Notes: generated by a model not told the origin, from the letters alone. Shown: positions 45,477 through 55,896, numbered from the stretch's first letter. The stretch: 64,000 nucleotides of DNA from Acidiphilium multivorum AIU301 (GCF_000202835.1 NC_015186.1:2667001-2731000), one strand, 5' to 3'. Program-made: numbers and translations.

Positions 45477-46572
45477 CAATAAACCTTGCCTATCCGGTTG
45501 ACTCCCATACCTACTAGATCTAGTGTTGGGCATGGATGTCCTGGCCCGTGAAGACCTGCCGTTCCCGCAGTCTCTGCCGGAATTCCAGCGTATTTTCCCG
45601 AACGACGCGGCCTGTGCCGCCTATCTCGAAAGCGCCCGCTGGAATGGAGGGTTCGCCTGCCCAAGGTGCGGCGTCGTTGGCGAGCCGTTCCGTTTCGAGG
45701 CGCGCCCGGGCGTTCTGCGCTGCCGGGCCTGTCGCAAAGACGTAAGCCTGATGGCTGGGACCGTTATGGAACGCAGTCACACGCCGCTGTCGACTTGGTT
45801 CTGGGCGGCTTACTTGATCGCCAGCCAGACGCCCGGAATGTCGGCCGTCCAATTTCAGCGGCAACTCGGCCTGTCGCGCTACGAGACCGCCTTCGGCATC
45901 CTTCATAAGCTGCGCGCCGGGATGGTGCGCCCCGAGCGCGACAAGATTGGCGACACGCCGCAAGAACACGTCGAAGTGGATGAAACGTGGGTTGGAGGAC
46001 GAACCCGAGGCGATGGACGGGGTGTCCATCACAAGGTTCTCGTCGCCTGTGCCGTGGAGGTGCGCCACCGGAAACCGGGAACCAAGCTCGACAATCGGAA
46101 AGACGGTCGCTACGCGGGACGCGTTCGTCTCGCTGTTGTCCCCGACCGTAGCGCCAATTCGCTCTGCGGATTCGTCGAAAACGCCGTTGCTCCCGGATCG
46201 CTGATCGTTACCGACGACTGGAGCGGCTATGCCGGTCTCGGAAGGCGCGGGTTCGACCACCATGCAATCGCCGAATGCGGCGACCCGGAGGTGGCAGAAG
46301 AATTCCTGCCGATCGTCCACTTGGTCTTTACCAACCTGAAGACCTGGATCAACGGCATCCATCACGGGGTCAGCGCCAAACATCTACAAGCCTACCTCAA
46401 TGAATTCACGTTTCGGTTCAACCGGCGCCTCTATCCCTTCAACGCGTTCCGCTCGCTGCTCGGAATCGCGGGTAGGGCAGCCGCACCAACCTTTGACGAG
46501 CTTTATTCCGGGGAATGGACACACCCTACATTTAGTGGGTGTGGGTAACAACCGGATAGGCAAGCAATAAAC
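45477..46572. mobile_element. Complete IS1595-family insertion sequence with 8-bp target duplication
   Basis: The element spans 45485-46564 (1,080 bp). Terminal inverted repeats begin CTTGCCTATCCGGTTG at 45485-45500 and, inverted, at 46549-46564; similarity continues inward (ACTCCCATACC against TTACCCACACC). The flanking 8-bp direct repeats CAATAAAC (45477-45484 and 46565-46572) are the target duplication, and 8 bp is usual for IS1595. The intact ends and transposase suggest a fairly recent insertion, between livK and the metE riboswitch. Confidence 0.93.
45532..46548 (+). CDS. IS1595-family transposase (ISXO2-like)
   Basis: A 338-residue transposase. The N-terminal zinc ribbon is CPRCGVVGEPF with its partner CRACRKDVSLMAGTVME. 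The DDE catalytic region has the first Asp in HVEVDETWVGG, the second in IVTDDWSGYAGL and the HVN-type segment LVFTNLKTWINGIHHGVSAK in place of the classic Glu motif. The C-terminus ends FRFNRRLYPFNAFRSLLG. The start is ATG 45532; a GTG 9 bases upstream is also in frame. The stop lies at the edge of the right terminal repeat. The frame is uninterrupted, so the element may be active. Confidence 0.94.
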   Translation: MDVLAREDLPFPQSLPEFQRIFPNDAACAAYLESARWNGGFACPRCGVVGEPFRFEARPGVLRCRACRKDVSLMAGTVMERSHTPLSTWFWAAYLIASQTPGMSAVQFQRQLGLSRYETAFGILHKLRAGMVRPERDKIGDTPQEHVEVDETWVGGRTRGDGRGVHHKVLVACAVEVRHRKPGTKLDNRKDGRYAGRVRLAVVPDRSANSLCGFVENAVAPGSLIVTDDWSGYAGLGRRGFDHHAIAECGDPEVAEEFLPIVHLVFTNLKTWINGIHHGVSAKHLQAYLNEFTFRFNRRLYPFNAFRSLLGIAGRAAAPTFDELYSGEWTHPTFSGCG

Positions 46573-46724
46573 AAGCCGTGATTGCCGATTTTCGCCCCGG
46601 GGATGAAATACCGATCGAACTCGATCCATGACTGCAACGATTCTGCGCGGACGACGCGATTATTTGCCGGCGCGGCGGATGCCGCCACCCTTGCCGAATG
46701 TCCGTCCGGGCGGCATACGACATT
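46573..46724. other. Non-coding stretch between the IS and the riboswitch
   Basis: It holds the expected promoter region of the riboswitch-metE transcript. Short open frames here have no family character. The IS left this side intact except for the duplicated CAATAAAC. Confidence 0.5.
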
Positions 46725-46940
46725 CGTCACCGGTCCCGCGCGAGCGGGTGAAAAGGGAACATCGTGCGCTTCGGCCGGGCTTCATTGTCCCGGAAGCAAG
46801 TCGATGGCTGCCCCCGCAACTGTCAGCGGCGAGCCGGTGGTCCGTCCGCCCGCAAGGGCGAGCCACTGAACCGGTAGCGGTTCGGGAAGGCAGGGCCACC
46901 AGCGTCGAGCCGCGAGCCAGGAGACCTGCCGGTGTCGCAC
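46725..46940 (+). ncRNA. Cobalamin riboswitch upstream of metE
   Basis: Core elements are readable in order: GGTGAAAAGGGAAC (from about 46747), the GCTGCCCCCGCAACTGTCAG core (46807-46826), the GGGAAGGCAGGGCCACC region (46884-46900) and the B12 box GCCAGGAGACCTGCC (46916-46930). A closing P1 stem pairs CACCGG (46728-46733) with CCGGTG (46929-46934). It precedes metE, so binding of adenosylcobalamin should turn off the cobalamin-independent enzyme when B12 is plentiful. The expression platform lies in the 140 bases before the start and is not resolved. Confidence 0.93.
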
Positions 46941-47083
46941 CAACCTTGCTGCCGGGCGGGGTGCACCGGAAGCCGGAGCCGACCCATGACTGCACGCATC
47001 AGCGGCAGCGCCTGCCGCGCGCGTCCTCTCGTTTCCCCCTCATCGCGCCGTTCGCGGTCCCACGCCCACCGGGGAGGCCGCGC

Positions 47084-49393
47084 ATGAGCATCGCGACCAG
47101 TCTCGGCTTTCCCCGCATCGGCCGCAGGCGGGAACTGAAATCGGCCCTCGAGGCGCACTGGGCGGGCGAGCTGTCCGAAGCCGGCCTGCAGGAGGCGGCG
47201 CGCCTGCTGCGCGCGGAGTCCCATTCGCTGCAGCAGGGGCTGGGCATCGGCCACATCCCCTCGAACGATTTCGCGCTCTACGACCATGTGCTGGATACCG
47301 CCTGCATGGTCGGCGCGATTCCGCCGGGCTATGGCTGGCGCGGCGGCGAGGTGACGCTGCCGACCTATTTCGCCCTCGCGCGCGGCACCGGCGGCGGCGA
47401 TGCCGCGGCCGGCCTGCCCGCGCTCGAAATGACCAAGTGGTTCGACACCAACTATCACTATCTCGTCCCCCGGCTCGCGGCGGGGCAGCATTTCGCGGTC
47501 ACCGCCAACCGTCCGCTCGCGCTGTTCCGCGAGGCGCTGGCCCGCCACCGCCGCACCCGGCCGGTGGTGCTCGGCCCCGTCTCGTTCCTGCTGCTCGCCA
47601 AGACCGATGACGGGTCCGATCCGCTCGACCTGCTCGACCGCCTGCTGCCCTGCTATGCGCAGGTGCTGGCGGAGCTGGCCGCCGAGGGCTGCGCCTGGGT
47701 GCAGATGGACGAGCCGGTTCTCGCCCTCGACCTCGCGCCGAAGGCGCGGGCGGCGCTGCGCCACGCCTATGAGACCCTCGCCCGCGGGGCGACGCCGCGC
47801 CTGCTGCTCGCCAGCTATTTCGCGCCGATCGCGGACAACCTGCCGACCGCGCTGGCCCTGCCGGTCGCCGGCCTGCATCTCGACCTGGTGCGCGGCCGGG
47901 ACGATCTCGCGCCGGTCCTCGCCGCGATCGGCCCGGCGACATGGCTCTCGCTCGGGCTGGTCGACGGGCGGAATGTCTGGCGGGCGGACCTGCGCGCCGC
48001 CCTCGCCACCGCGCGCGAGGCGGCGCGCGCGCTCGGCGGCAGCGAGCGGCTGATGATCGCGCCGAGCTGCAGCCTGCTGCACGTGCCGGTCGACCTCGCG
48101 CAGGAGGACCGGCTCGATCCGGCGATCCGCCCGTGGCTCGCCTTCGCCACCCAGAAACTCGCCGAGGTCGCGACCATCGCCCGCGGCCTCGACGAGGGGG
48201 AGGGCGCGATCGCCGAGGCGCTGGAGGTCTCTGACGCCGCACTCCGCACCCGCCGCGACAGCGCGCGGGTCCACCGGACCGACGTCGCCGCCCGGCTGCT
48301 GGGCGCGACACCGGAGATGGAACGCCGCCCCGCCCCGCACGCCGCGCGGCGCGCGCGGCAGCGGCAGCGCCTGCCCCTGCCCGCCTTTCCGACCACGACG
48401 ATCGGCTCGCTGCCGCAGACCTCGGGCGTGCGCCGGACCCGGGCGGCGCTCGCGCGCGGCGAGATCGGCGCCGTCGAATACGACGAAGCGATCGCGACCT
48501 GGACCGAGGACGCGATCCGCCTGCAGGAGCGGATCGGGCTCGACGTGCTGGTGCACGGCGAGTTCGAGCGCAACGACATGGTCAAGTATTTCGGCGAGCA
48601 GCTCGACGGTTTCGCCTTCACCCGGCATGGCTGGGTGCAGTCCTATGGCAGCCGCTGCGTGGCGCCGCCGATCATCTGGGGCGATGTCGCGCGGCCCCGG
48701 CCGATGACGGTGCGCTGGGCGCGCCATGCCCAGTCGCTCACCGCCCGGCCGGTGAAGGGGATGCTGACCGGGCCGGTGACGATGCTGCAATGGTCCTTCG
48801 TGCGCGACGACCTGCCGCGCGAGACGGTCTGCCGGCAGATCGCGCTGGCGCTGCGCGACGAGGTGGCCGACCTCGAGGCCGCCGGCCTCGCCATCATCCA
48901 GGTGGACGAGCCGGCCTTCCGCGAGGGGCTGCCGCTGCGCACCGCCGACCGCGAGGCCTATCTGCGCTGGGCGTTGTCCTGCTTCCGCCTCGCCACCGCC
49001 GTGGTGCGCGACGACACGGCGATCCACACCCATATGTGCTACGCCGAATTCCAGGACATCATGCCGGCCATCGCCACGATGGATGCGGACGCGATCTCGA
49101 TCGAGACCGCCCGCAGCCGGATGGAACTGCTGGAGGCCTTCGCCGGCCACGGCCCCTCCGCCTACCCGGCCGAGATCGGCCCCGGCGTGTGGGACATCCA
49201 CAGCCCGCGAATCCCGCCCGAGGAGGAAATCCTCGCCCTGCTCCGCCTCGCCCGGCGGAAGCTGGCGGACGACCAGCTCTGGGTGAACCCGGATTGCGGG
49301 CTGAAGACCCGCAACTGGCGCGAGGTGATTCCGGCGCTGGAGAACCTGGTCGGCGCCGCGCGGCGGCTGCGGGCGGAGGCGATCCCGGCCTGA
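47084..49393 (+). CDS. metE: Cobalamin-independent methionine synthase
   Basis: A 769-residue enzyme that methylates homocysteine with 5-methyl-THF-polyglutamate. It begins [20 protein letters not shown]. The zinc ligands are His650 and Cys652 (HTHMCYAEF), Glu674 (ISIETARSR) and Cys738 ([12 protein letters not shown]). The second barrel starts at [15 protein letters not shown]. The start at 47084 has GGGGAGG upstream; longer frames run into the riboswitch. It is under the cobalamin riboswitch. Confidence 0.97.
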   Translation: MSIATSLGFPRIGRRRELKSALEAHWAGELSEAGLQEAARLLRAESHSLQQGLGIGHIPSNDFALYDHVLDTACMVGAIPPGYGWRGGEVTLPTYFALARGTGGGDAAAGLPALEMTKWFDTNYHYLVPRLAAGQHFAVTANRPLALFREALARHRRTRPVVLGPVSFLLLAKTDDGSDPLDLLDRLLPCYAQVLAELAAEGCAWVQMDEPVLALDLAPKARAALRHAYETLARGATPRLLLASYFAPIADNLPTALALPVAGLHLDLVRGRDDLAPVLAAIGPATWLSLGLVDGRNVWRADLRAALATAREAARALGGSERLMIAPSCSLLHVPVDLAQEDRLDPAIRPWLAFATQKLAEVATIARGLDEGEGAIAEALEVSDAALRTRRDSARVHRTDVAARLLGATPEMERRPAPHAARRARQRQRLPLPAFPTTTIGSLPQTSGVRRTRAALARGEIGAVEYDEAIATWTEDAIRLQERIGLDVLVHGEFERNDMVKYFGEQLDGFAFTRHGWVQSYGSRCVAPPIIWGDVARPRPMTVRWARHAQSLTARPVKGMLTGPVTMLQWSFVRDDLPRETVCRQIALALRDEVADLEAAGLAIIQVDEPAFREGLPLRTADREAYLRWALSCFRLATAVVRDDTAIHTHMCYAEFQDIMPAIATMDADAISIETARSRMELLEAFAGHGPSAYPAEIGPGVWDIHSPRIPPEEEILALLRLARRKLADDQLWVNPDCGLKTRNWREVIPALENLVGAARRLRAEAIPA

Positions 49394-49512
49394 TCCCGCC
49401 CGCCGGCCGGATGCGCGCCATCCGGCCGGCACCGCGCGGGGCGGCGTTTGCGGCGCGGCCGATCGCGGATACACCGGCATCGGCCGCAACCCGCCGCCGG
49501 AGCCCGTTCCGC

Positions 49513-50694
49513 ATGCCGATCGCCGCATCCCCCGCCGCAGCCCAGCGCCGCGTCATCGTGCTGACGGGGATCCTGTTCGTCTCCTACCTGACCGTCGCGA
49601 TGGCGCTGCCGACCGTGCCGATCGAGGTGCACGACCGGCTCGGGCTCGACAATGCGCTCGGCGGGCTCGCCGTCGGCCTGCCGTTCCTGACCACGCTGCT
49701 GACCCGCGCGCAGGCCGGCCGCCTGGCGGACGAGCGGGGCGGGCGGCGCTGCATGCTGCGCGGCCTCGGCGTCTACACCGTGGCGAGCGCGATCTGCATG
49801 GCCGCCGCCGTGCCGGCCGCGCCGCATCTCCGCTTCGCCGTGCTGCTCGCCGGGCGGGCGCTGCTCGGCGTCGGGGAAAGCCAGGTCGCGGTCGGCATGA
49901 TCGGCTGGGGCATCGGGCTGATGGGCCATGCCCGCTCGGGCAAGGTGATCGCGCTGGTCGGCGCGGGGATGTATGGCGCGCTCGCGGTCGGCGGGCCGCT
50001 CGGCCTCGCGCTGTTCCGCGCGCTCGGCTTTGCCGGGCTGATGGCAACCTGCACCCTCCTGTCGGTGCTGGGCGCCGCCATCGCGTTCCGCTTTCCCGAC
50101 GCGCCGCCGACGCCGGGACAGCGGCAGCCGCTCTGGCGGGTGGTGCGGCGCATCGCGCTGCCGGGTGCCGCGGTCGGGCTGCAGGGGATCGGATTCGCCG
50201 CGCTCGGCGCCTTCATGTCGCTCGACTTCCTGAGCAAGGGCTGGCCGGGCGCCGGGCTTGGGCTGACCTGTTTCGGAATCGGCTTCGTGCTGATGCGCCT
50301 CGCCTTCGGCGACCTGCCGGACCGGGTCGGCGGCACCGCGGTGGCGGCGGGGTCGCTGCTGGTCGAAGCCACGGGACAATATCTGATCTGGCTTGCGCCC
50401 GAGGCATGGGTCGCGCTGCTCGGCGCCCTGATGACCGGGCTCGGCTGCTCGATGGTGTTTCCCTCGATGGGCAAGGAAGCGATCCGCCGGGTGGAGCCGC
50501 ATCTGCGCGGCACGGCGATCGGCGGATTCGCCGCGTTCCAGGACCTGGCCTATGGCGCGACGGGCCCGGTCGTCGGCCTGCTGGCCGACCGCACCGGCTA
50601 TGCCAGCGTGTTCCTGATCGGCGGGATCGCGGCCACGCTCGGCTTCGGCGCGGCGCTGCTGGCCCATCGCGGCGCGCGCGGCGCGGCGGGCTGA
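49513..50694 (+). CDS. MFS transporter (arabinose/YhhS-like efflux group)
   Basis: A 393-residue transporter with 12 predicted helices. Blocks are [20 protein letters not shown] in helix 1, the loop 2-3 motif [40 protein letters not shown] in helix 5 and [20 protein letters not shown] near the end. It resembles the YhhS/YfcJ branch that is often annotated arabinose transporter. Start [13 protein letters not shown] is ATG 49513; an ATG at 49411 is also in frame. It stands upstream of the arabinonate dehydratase, so a role in sugar acid traffic is possible but not shown. Confidence 0.82.
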   Translation: MPIAASPAAAQRRVIVLTGILFVSYLTVAMALPTVPIEVHDRLGLDNALGGLAVGLPFLTTLLTRAQAGRLADERGGRRCMLRGLGVYTVASAICMAAAVPAAPHLRFAVLLAGRALLGVGESQVAVGMIGWGIGLMGHARSGKVIALVGAGMYGALAVGGPLGLALFRALGFAGLMATCTLLSVLGAAIAFRFPDAPPTPGQRQPLWRVVRRIALPGAAVGLQGIGFAALGAFMSLDFLSKGWPGAGLGLTCFGIGFVLMRLAFGDLPDRVGGTAVAAGSLLVEATGQYLIWLAPEAWVALLGALMTGLGCSMVFPSMGKEAIRRVEPHLRGTAIGGFAAFQDLAYGATGPVVGLLADRTGYASVFLIGGIAATLGFGAALLAHRGARGAAG

Positions 50695-50807
50695 TCGCCC
50701 GCCCGCCCATCGGCCGGCGCGGCGTGGCCCTTGCGTCGATCCTTGCTAGATTCCAGAACCGGAGGCGGCGCCGCGCCCTGCGGCGCCGGCAGGCGAGGAG
50801 ACCGACG

Positions 50808-52538
50808 ATGACCAAGACGCGCAAGACACCCGAGGAGTTGCGCAGCCACCGCTGGTTCGGCGCGTCCGACCTGCGCAGCTTCGGCCATCGCTCGCGGATC
50901 AAGCAGCTCGGCCACGCGCCCGAGGATTACGCCGGCAAGCCGGTCATCGCCATCGTCAACACCTGGAGCGGCCTCGCCCACTGCCACGGGCATTTTCCAG
51001 CCCGCGTCGAGGCGATCCGCCGCGGCGTGCTGCAGGCGGGCGGCTTTCCGGTCGAGATTCCGGTGATGGCGCTGCCGGAGAATTTCGTGAAGCCGACGAC
51101 GATGCTCTATCGCAACCTGCTCGCGATGGAGGTCGAGGAAAGCCTGCGCTCGCTGCCGGTGGACGGCGCGGTGCTGATGGGCGGCTGCGACAAGACCACG
51201 CCGGCCACCATCATGGGCGCGATCAGCGCCGGGCTGCCGGCGATCTTCATGCCCGCCGGGCCGATGCTGCGCGGCGACTGGGGCGGGCGCATCCTCGGCT
51301 CCGGCTCGGATGTCTGGAAATACTGGGACGAGAAGCGCGCCGGCAACATTTCCGAGGCGCAATGGGAAGACATGGAATCCGGCATCGCCCGCTCGGATGG
51401 CGTGTGCATGACGATGGGCACGGCGATGACGATGACCTCGCTCGCCGAGGTGCTCGGCCTCACCCTGCCGGGCGCGACCTCGATCCCGGCGCCGGATTCG
51501 CGCCATGCCCGCATGGCGGCGGCGACCGGGCGGCGGATCGTCGAGATGGTCTGGGGCGACGTCACCCCCGCCGACCTGCTCAGCCAGGCGAGCTTCGAGA
51601 ACGCGATCGTCGCCAGCGCGGCGCTGGCCGGCTCGACCAACGCGATCATCCACCTGATCGCGATGGCCCGCCGCGCCGGGATCGAGCTCGATCTCGACCG
51701 GTTCGACGCGCTCTCCGCCGGCGTGCCGGTGCTCGCCAACATCCGCCCCTCCGGCCAATACCTGATGGAGGATTTCTACTACGCCGGCGGCCTGCCGGCC
51801 TTCCTCACCCGCCTCGCCGACCGGCTCGACCTCGCGACCCGCACGGTGAACGGCATGACGCTCGGCGATAACATCGCCGGAGCGACCGTGTGGAACGACG
51901 ACGTGATCCGTCCGCTGGACAATCCGGTCTCCCGCGCCGAGGGGCTCGCGGTGCTGCGCGGCAATCTCGCTCCCGGCGGCTGCGTGATGAAACCCTCCGC
52001 CGCGGAGCCGCGCCTGCTCAAGCATGAAGGCCCAGCGCTGGTGTTCGACGATTACGACGCGATGGCGAAGGCCGTCGCCGATCCCGATCTCGACGTCACC
52101 GCCGATCATGTGCTGGTGCTGCGCAATGCCGGGCCGCAGGGCGGGCCGGGCATGCCGGAATGGGGGATGCTGCCGATCCCGGTGAAGCTGCTCCGCCAGG
52201 GCGTGCGCGACATGCTGCGGATTTCCGACGCGCGGATGAGCGGCACCAGCTACGGCGCCTGCGTGCTGCATGTCGCCCCGGAATCCTTCGTCGGCGGGCC
52301 GCTCGCGCTGATCCGCACCGGCGATGTCATCGCCATCGACGTCGCGGCACGGCGGATCGACGTGCGGTTGTCCGATGAGGAACTCGCCCGGCGCCGCGCG
52401 GCGTGGACGCCGCCGCCGCCGCGCTTCCCGCGCGGCTATGGCGCGATCTTCGCCGCCCATATCGGCCAGGCCGATACCGGCTGCGATTTCGACGTGCTGG
52501 CCCGGCCGGGGACGATCGCGGAGCCGGAAATCCACTGA
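50808..52538 (+). CDS. IlvD/Edd-family dehydratase, probable L-arabinonate dehydratase
   Basis: A 576-residue Fe-S dehydratase. Cluster cysteines are visible in the blocks [31 protein letters not shown] and [14 protein letters not shown]. The N-terminal [20 protein letters not shown] is the recognisable signature of the L-arabinonate dehydratase group, which makes 2-keto-3-deoxy-L-arabinonate in the non-phosphorylative pathway. D-xylonate or other sugar acids remain possible. A GAGGAG lies upstream of ATG 50808. The rest of the pathway is not in the window. Confidence 0.88.
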   Translation: MTKTRKTPEELRSHRWFGASDLRSFGHRSRIKQLGHAPEDYAGKPVIAIVNTWSGLAHCHGHFPARVEAIRRGVLQAGGFPVEIPVMALPENFVKPTTMLYRNLLAMEVEESLRSLPVDGAVLMGGCDKTTPATIMGAISAGLPAIFMPAGPMLRGDWGGRILGSGSDVWKYWDEKRAGNISEAQWEDMESGIARSDGVCMTMGTAMTMTSLAEVLGLTLPGATSIPAPDSRHARMAAATGRRIVEMVWGDVTPADLLSQASFENAIVASAALAGSTNAIIHLIAMARRAGIELDLDRFDALSAGVPVLANIRPSGQYLMEDFYYAGGLPAFLTRLADRLDLATRTVNGMTLGDNIAGATVWNDDVIRPLDNPVSRAEGLAVLRGNLAPGGCVMKPSAAEPRLLKHEGPALVFDDYDAMAKAVADPDLDVTADHVLVLRNAGPQGGPGMPEWGMLPIPVKLLRQGVRDMLRISDARMSGTSYGACVLHVAPESFVGGPLALIRTGDVIAIDVAARRIDVRLSDEELARRRAAWTPPPPRFPRGYGAIFAAHIGQADTGCDFDVLARPGTIAEPEIH

Positions 52539-52644
52539 CATCTGGTTAGTACGGCCGGGTTTCACGGTACCGCATCTTGCGCCCGCCCTGTCGGGACCGA
52601 ACATAAGGGGCAACCCTATTGACGTTCTTCGAAGGACATTCCGC

Positions 52645-55020
52645 ATGACACGCATCCTCCGCCAGCCGGAAGGGCTGGATCGCGCGCTGGCCACCGGGCG
52701 CTTCGCGATCGGCCAGCCGGTGTCGCGTAGCGAAGACCCGGTGCTGCTGCGCGGCGAGGGGCGCTATACCGACGATCTCGACCGGCCGGGCCAGCTCTAC
52801 GGCGTCGTGGTGCGCAGCGGGGTCGCGCATGGCATTCTGCGCGGCGTCGATACCGCAGCCGCCGCGGCGATGCCGGGCGTTGCCGCGATCATCACCGGCG
52901 CCGACATCGCGGCGTCGGGCTTCGGCCCGATGCCGGCGGCCGCGAGCCGCAACCGCGACGGGTCGGACACGCCAAGGCCCCGGCAATTCGCGCTGGCGAC
53001 CGACCGCGTCAGGTATGTCGGCGACCCGATCGCCTTCGTCGTCGCCGAAACGCTCCAGCAGGCGCGCGACGCGGCCGAGGCGGTGCTGGCCGAGATCGAC
53101 GCGCTGCCGGCGGTGACCGACGCGCGCGACGCCGCCACCCCCGGCGCGCCGCAACTGCACGACGAGGCGCCGGGCAATCTCGTGCTCGACTATCATTTCG
53201 GCGATGCCGAGGCCGTCGCCGCCGCCTTCGCCCGGGCCGCGCATGTCACCCGGCTGAGCCTGCGCAGCAGCCGCGTGATCGTCAGCCCGATGGAGCCTCG
53301 TGCTGCGATCGGCGAGTTCGATCCGGCGGAGGGCTACGTGCTGCGGCTCGGCTGCCAGGGGGCCGTCAACATGCGGGGGCTGCTCTGCACCGTGCTCGGC
53401 GTGCCGAAAGAGCAGGTCCGGGTGCTGGCCGGCCATGTCGGCGGCTCGTTCGGCATGAAGGCCTCGTGCTATCCCGAATATGTCTGCGCCCTGCTCGCCG
53501 CCAGGCAACTCGGCCGGCCGGTGAAGTGGACCGACGAGCGCTCCGGCAGCTTCCTCTCCGACAGCCACGGCCGCGACCACGAGATGCTGGCCGAACTGGC
53601 CCTCGACGCCGAGGGCAATTTCCTCGCGACCAGGCTGACCGGGTTTGCCAATCTCGGCGCCTATCTCTCCAACGTGGTGCTGCTGCCGGCGACGCTGAAC
53701 GCGGTGAAGAACTTCGTCGGCGTCTACCGCACCCCGCTGATGGAGGTTTCCAGCCGCAGCGTCTTCACCAACACCACCCCGGTCGGCGCCTATCGCGGCG
53801 CGGGGCGGCCGGAAGGCAATTACTACATGGAGCGGCTGGTCGAGACCGCCGCGCGCGAGATGGGGCTCGATCCGCTGGCGCTGCGCCGGCGCAACCTGAT
53901 CCGCCCGGAGGCGATCCCGCATCGCGCGCCCTCGGGCCTGACCTATGACAGCGGCGATTTCCCCGCGACCCTCGACCGCGCGCTGGCCGCGGCGGACTGG
54001 GACGGGTTCGCGGCACGGCGGGCGGAGAGCGAAGCGCGCGGGCGGATCCGCGGGCGCGGGATCGGGCACTATCTGGAAGTGACGGCGGATGCGAGCCCCG
54101 AGATGGGCGGCATCCGCTTCGATGCCGATGGCGGGGTGACGATCGTCACCGGCACGCTCGATTACGGCCAGGGCCACGCGACCCCCTTCGCCCAGGTGCT
54201 GCACGGCAAGCTCGGCATTCCCTTCGAGCGCATCCGGCTGGTGCAGGGCGATTCCAGCCAGCTCCTCGCCGGTGGCGGCACCGGCGGCTCGCGCTCGATC
54301 ATGCAGAGCGGCGCCGCCATCATCGAGGCCGGCGACCTCGTGATCGAAAAGGGCCGCCGTGCCGCCGCCCATCTGCTCGAAGCCGGCGAGGCCGACATCG
54401 AATTCGCCAACGGGCGCTTCAGTGTCGCCGGCACCGATCTCGGGATCGACATCATGGACCTCGCCGAACGGCTGCGCACCGCCGGCACCCTGCCCGAGGG
54501 TGTGCCCGCCACGCTCGATGTCGGCCATGTCACGCACGGCGTGCCCTCGGCCTTCCCCAATGGCTGCCACATCGCCGAGGTCGAGCTCGATCCCGAAACC
54601 GGGGTGATCGAGGTCGTCGCCTATCACACGGTCAACGATTTCGGCGTGCTGGTGAACCCGATGCTGGTCGCCGGCCAGGTGCATGGCGGTGTGGCTCAGG
54701 GGATCGGCCAGGCGCTGCACGAGCTGGTCGCCTATGACGAGGCCGGCCAGCTGCTGACCGGCTCGTTCATGGATTATGCGCTGCCGCGGGCGGATGCGGT
54801 GCCGGGGATCGGCTTCGCCAGCCACCCGGCGCCGGCGCGGACCAATCCGCTCGGCGTCAAGGGCTGCGGCGAGGCCGGCTGCGCCGGCAGCCTGCCGGCG
54901 GTGATGAACGCGGTGGCCGATGCGCTGTCCGGCTTCGGCATCGCGCATATCGACATGCCGGCCACCCCGCGCCGTGTGTGGGAGGCGATCCAGGCGGCGA
55001 AGATCCGGCCGGGTGGATGA
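52645..55020 (+). CDS. Orphan xanthine dehydrogenase-family molybdopterin-binding subunit
   Basis: A 791-residue Mo subunit with the form II-like active-site loop VGAYRGAGRPEGNYYMERL. Other blocks are RSEDPVLLRGEGRYTDDL, GHVGGSFGMKA and the catalytic Glu in VKGCGEAGCAGSLPAVMNA. It is not the same as the subunit at 9703 (whose loop is YRAVGHP). The FAD and 2Fe-2S genes are absent on both sides, so partner subunits must be encoded elsewhere or the protein acts with the cluster at 9.7-13.4 kb; the latter is speculative. The start at 52645 has GAAGGA upstream. Confidence 0.88.
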   Translation: MTRILRQPEGLDRALATGRFAIGQPVSRSEDPVLLRGEGRYTDDLDRPGQLYGVVVRSGVAHGILRGVDTAAAAAMPGVAAIITGADIAASGFGPMPAAASRNRDGSDTPRPRQFALATDRVRYVGDPIAFVVAETLQQARDAAEAVLAEIDALPAVTDARDAATPGAPQLHDEAPGNLVLDYHFGDAEAVAAAFARAAHVTRLSLRSSRVIVSPMEPRAAIGEFDPAEGYVLRLGCQGAVNMRGLLCTVLGVPKEQVRVLAGHVGGSFGMKASCYPEYVCALLAARQLGRPVKWTDERSGSFLSDSHGRDHEMLAELALDAEGNFLATRLTGFANLGAYLSNVVLLPATLNAVKNFVGVYRTPLMEVSSRSVFTNTTPVGAYRGAGRPEGNYYMERLVETAAREMGLDPLALRRRNLIRPEAIPHRAPSGLTYDSGDFPATLDRALAAADWDGFAARRAESEARGRIRGRGIGHYLEVTADASPEMGGIRFDADGGVTIVTGTLDYGQGHATPFAQVLHGKLGIPFERIRLVQGDSSQLLAGGGTGGSRSIMQSGAAIIEAGDLVIEKGRRAAAHLLEAGEADIEFANGRFSVAGTDLGIDIMDLAERLRTAGTLPEGVPATLDVGHVTHGVPSAFPNGCHIAEVELDPETGVIEVVAYHTVNDFGVLVNPMLVAGQVHGGVAQGIGQALHELVAYDEAGQLLTGSFMDYALPRADAVPGIGFASHPAPARTNPLGVKGCGEAGCAGSLPAVMNAVADALSGFGIAHIDMPATPRRVWEAIQAAKIRPGG

Positions 55021-55082
55021 TGCTCCGGTTATCAATATGATGGAGCACTACATCCGATCCGACAGGATCGGAAAGTGCTCTA
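55021..55082. repeat. Nested palindrome, REP-like intergenic element
   Basis: Outer arms GAGCAC (55043-55048) and GTGCTC (55075-55080) enclose inner arms CCGATCC (55054-55060) and GGATCGG (55065-55071). A second dyad, TGCTCC-N14-TGGAGCA, lies at 55021-55047. The outline AGAGCACTTTCCGATC, read on the minus strand, resembles dispersed repeats I have seen in alphaproteobacterial intergenic DNA. It sits between convergent genes, and the TAG stop of the minus gene is inside the repeat edge. Confidence 0.65.
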
Positions 55083-55823
55083 GCGCCGGTAGGTTTTAGC
55101 CAGCCTGGCCGGGTCGCGCCCGGCCAGAAACAGCGCCAGGCGGATGAGGTTTCCCGCGGCCCGGCGAAACCAGCCGTCGCGCTGGTAGGTCCGGGCGCTG
55201 GTCCCGATCACGAGATCCATCAGGGCGAGGCGGCGGCCGAGGCGGCGGGCCAGCGCGACATCCTCCATCAGCTTCAGGTCGGGCACGCCACCCAGCGCCG
55301 CGAGCAGGCGCGCATGGATCAGCAGGGACTGGTCGCCATAGGGCAGGCGAAAGACGCGGCACCGCCATCCCGCGAGGCGCTCGACGATCCGCGCGCGAAT
55401 ATCGCCCGACGCGAAGCGCAGCCTTCCATAATAGGCCCGCGCGGGGTCGGCCCGGGCGAGCGTGTCGCGGAGAGATTCCGCCCAGCCCGGCGGCAGTTCG
55501 CTGTCGGCGTGCAGGAGCCAGATCCAGCCGTCGGCGATCCGTTCGGCCCCGCGGCGAAGCTGGCCGCCGCGGCCGGGCGGACCTGCCACCACATCCGCGC
55601 CGTGACGCCGCGCGATGGACACGGTGTCATCCACGCTGCCGCCATCGGAGACGACGATGCGCGCGACGAGCGCCGGCGCCCCGGCCAGGACGGCCAGCAG
55701 GGCGCCAATGCGATGCCCCTCGTCGAGGGTCGGGATCACGACCGTGACGTGGGCGTCGGCCTGTAAGCATGCGTCCCGGCCGATCGGACTCTTTCTCCTG
55801 CCTGCGCGATTCGGTTGCGACAT
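55080..55823 (-). CDS. TIGR04283-like family 2 glycosyltransferase
   Basis: A 247-residue GT2 enzyme. It has VTVVIPTLDEGHRIGALLAV, the DGGSVDDTVSIARRHGADVV block, PPGRGGQLRRGAE and the acceptor region DGWIWLLHADSELPPGWAES. The C-terminus has LMEDVALARRLGRRLALMDL and KTYRR. The pattern RGxQLxxGA with LHADSxLP and MEDxxLxRRL is that of TIGR04283, a family named for arsenosugar biosynthesis but found in many settings. The product sugar acceptor is unknown. Its stop lies in the repeat element. Confidence 0.85.
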   Translation of the reverse strand: MSQPNRAGRRKSPIGRDACLQADAHVTVVIPTLDEGHRIGALLAVLAGAPALVARIVVSDGGSVDDTVSIARRHGADVVAGPPGRGGQLRRGAERIADGWIWLLHADSELPPGWAESLRDTLARADPARAYYGRLRFASGDIRARIVERLAGWRCRVFRLPYGDQSLLIHARLLAALGGVPDLKLMEDVALARRLGRRLALMDLVIGTSARTYQRDGWFRRAAGNLIRLALFLAGRDPARLAKTYRR

Positions 55824-55867
55824 GCCGCAGCATAGCGCGTCCGGCGGGACAGGCGAGCGGCCCCGAC

Positions 55868-55896
55868 AAAAAGGGCCCCGGATGACTCCGGGGCCC
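55868..55896 (-). terminator. Strong Rho-independent terminator (minus strand)
   Basis: A perfect 9-bp stem GGGCCCCGG (55873-55881 on plus) with CCGGGGCCC (55888-55896) is followed on the minus strand by TTTTTGT (55872-55866). It lies 138 bases after the stop of the last sugar-transporter gene and 45 bases before the glycosyltransferase start. Confidence 0.85.

Noticed and set aside
46582-46869. A 95-codon plus-strand frame beginning before the metE riboswitch
   Set aside because: It runs into the conserved riboswitch core, which explains the sequence conservation better than a protein.
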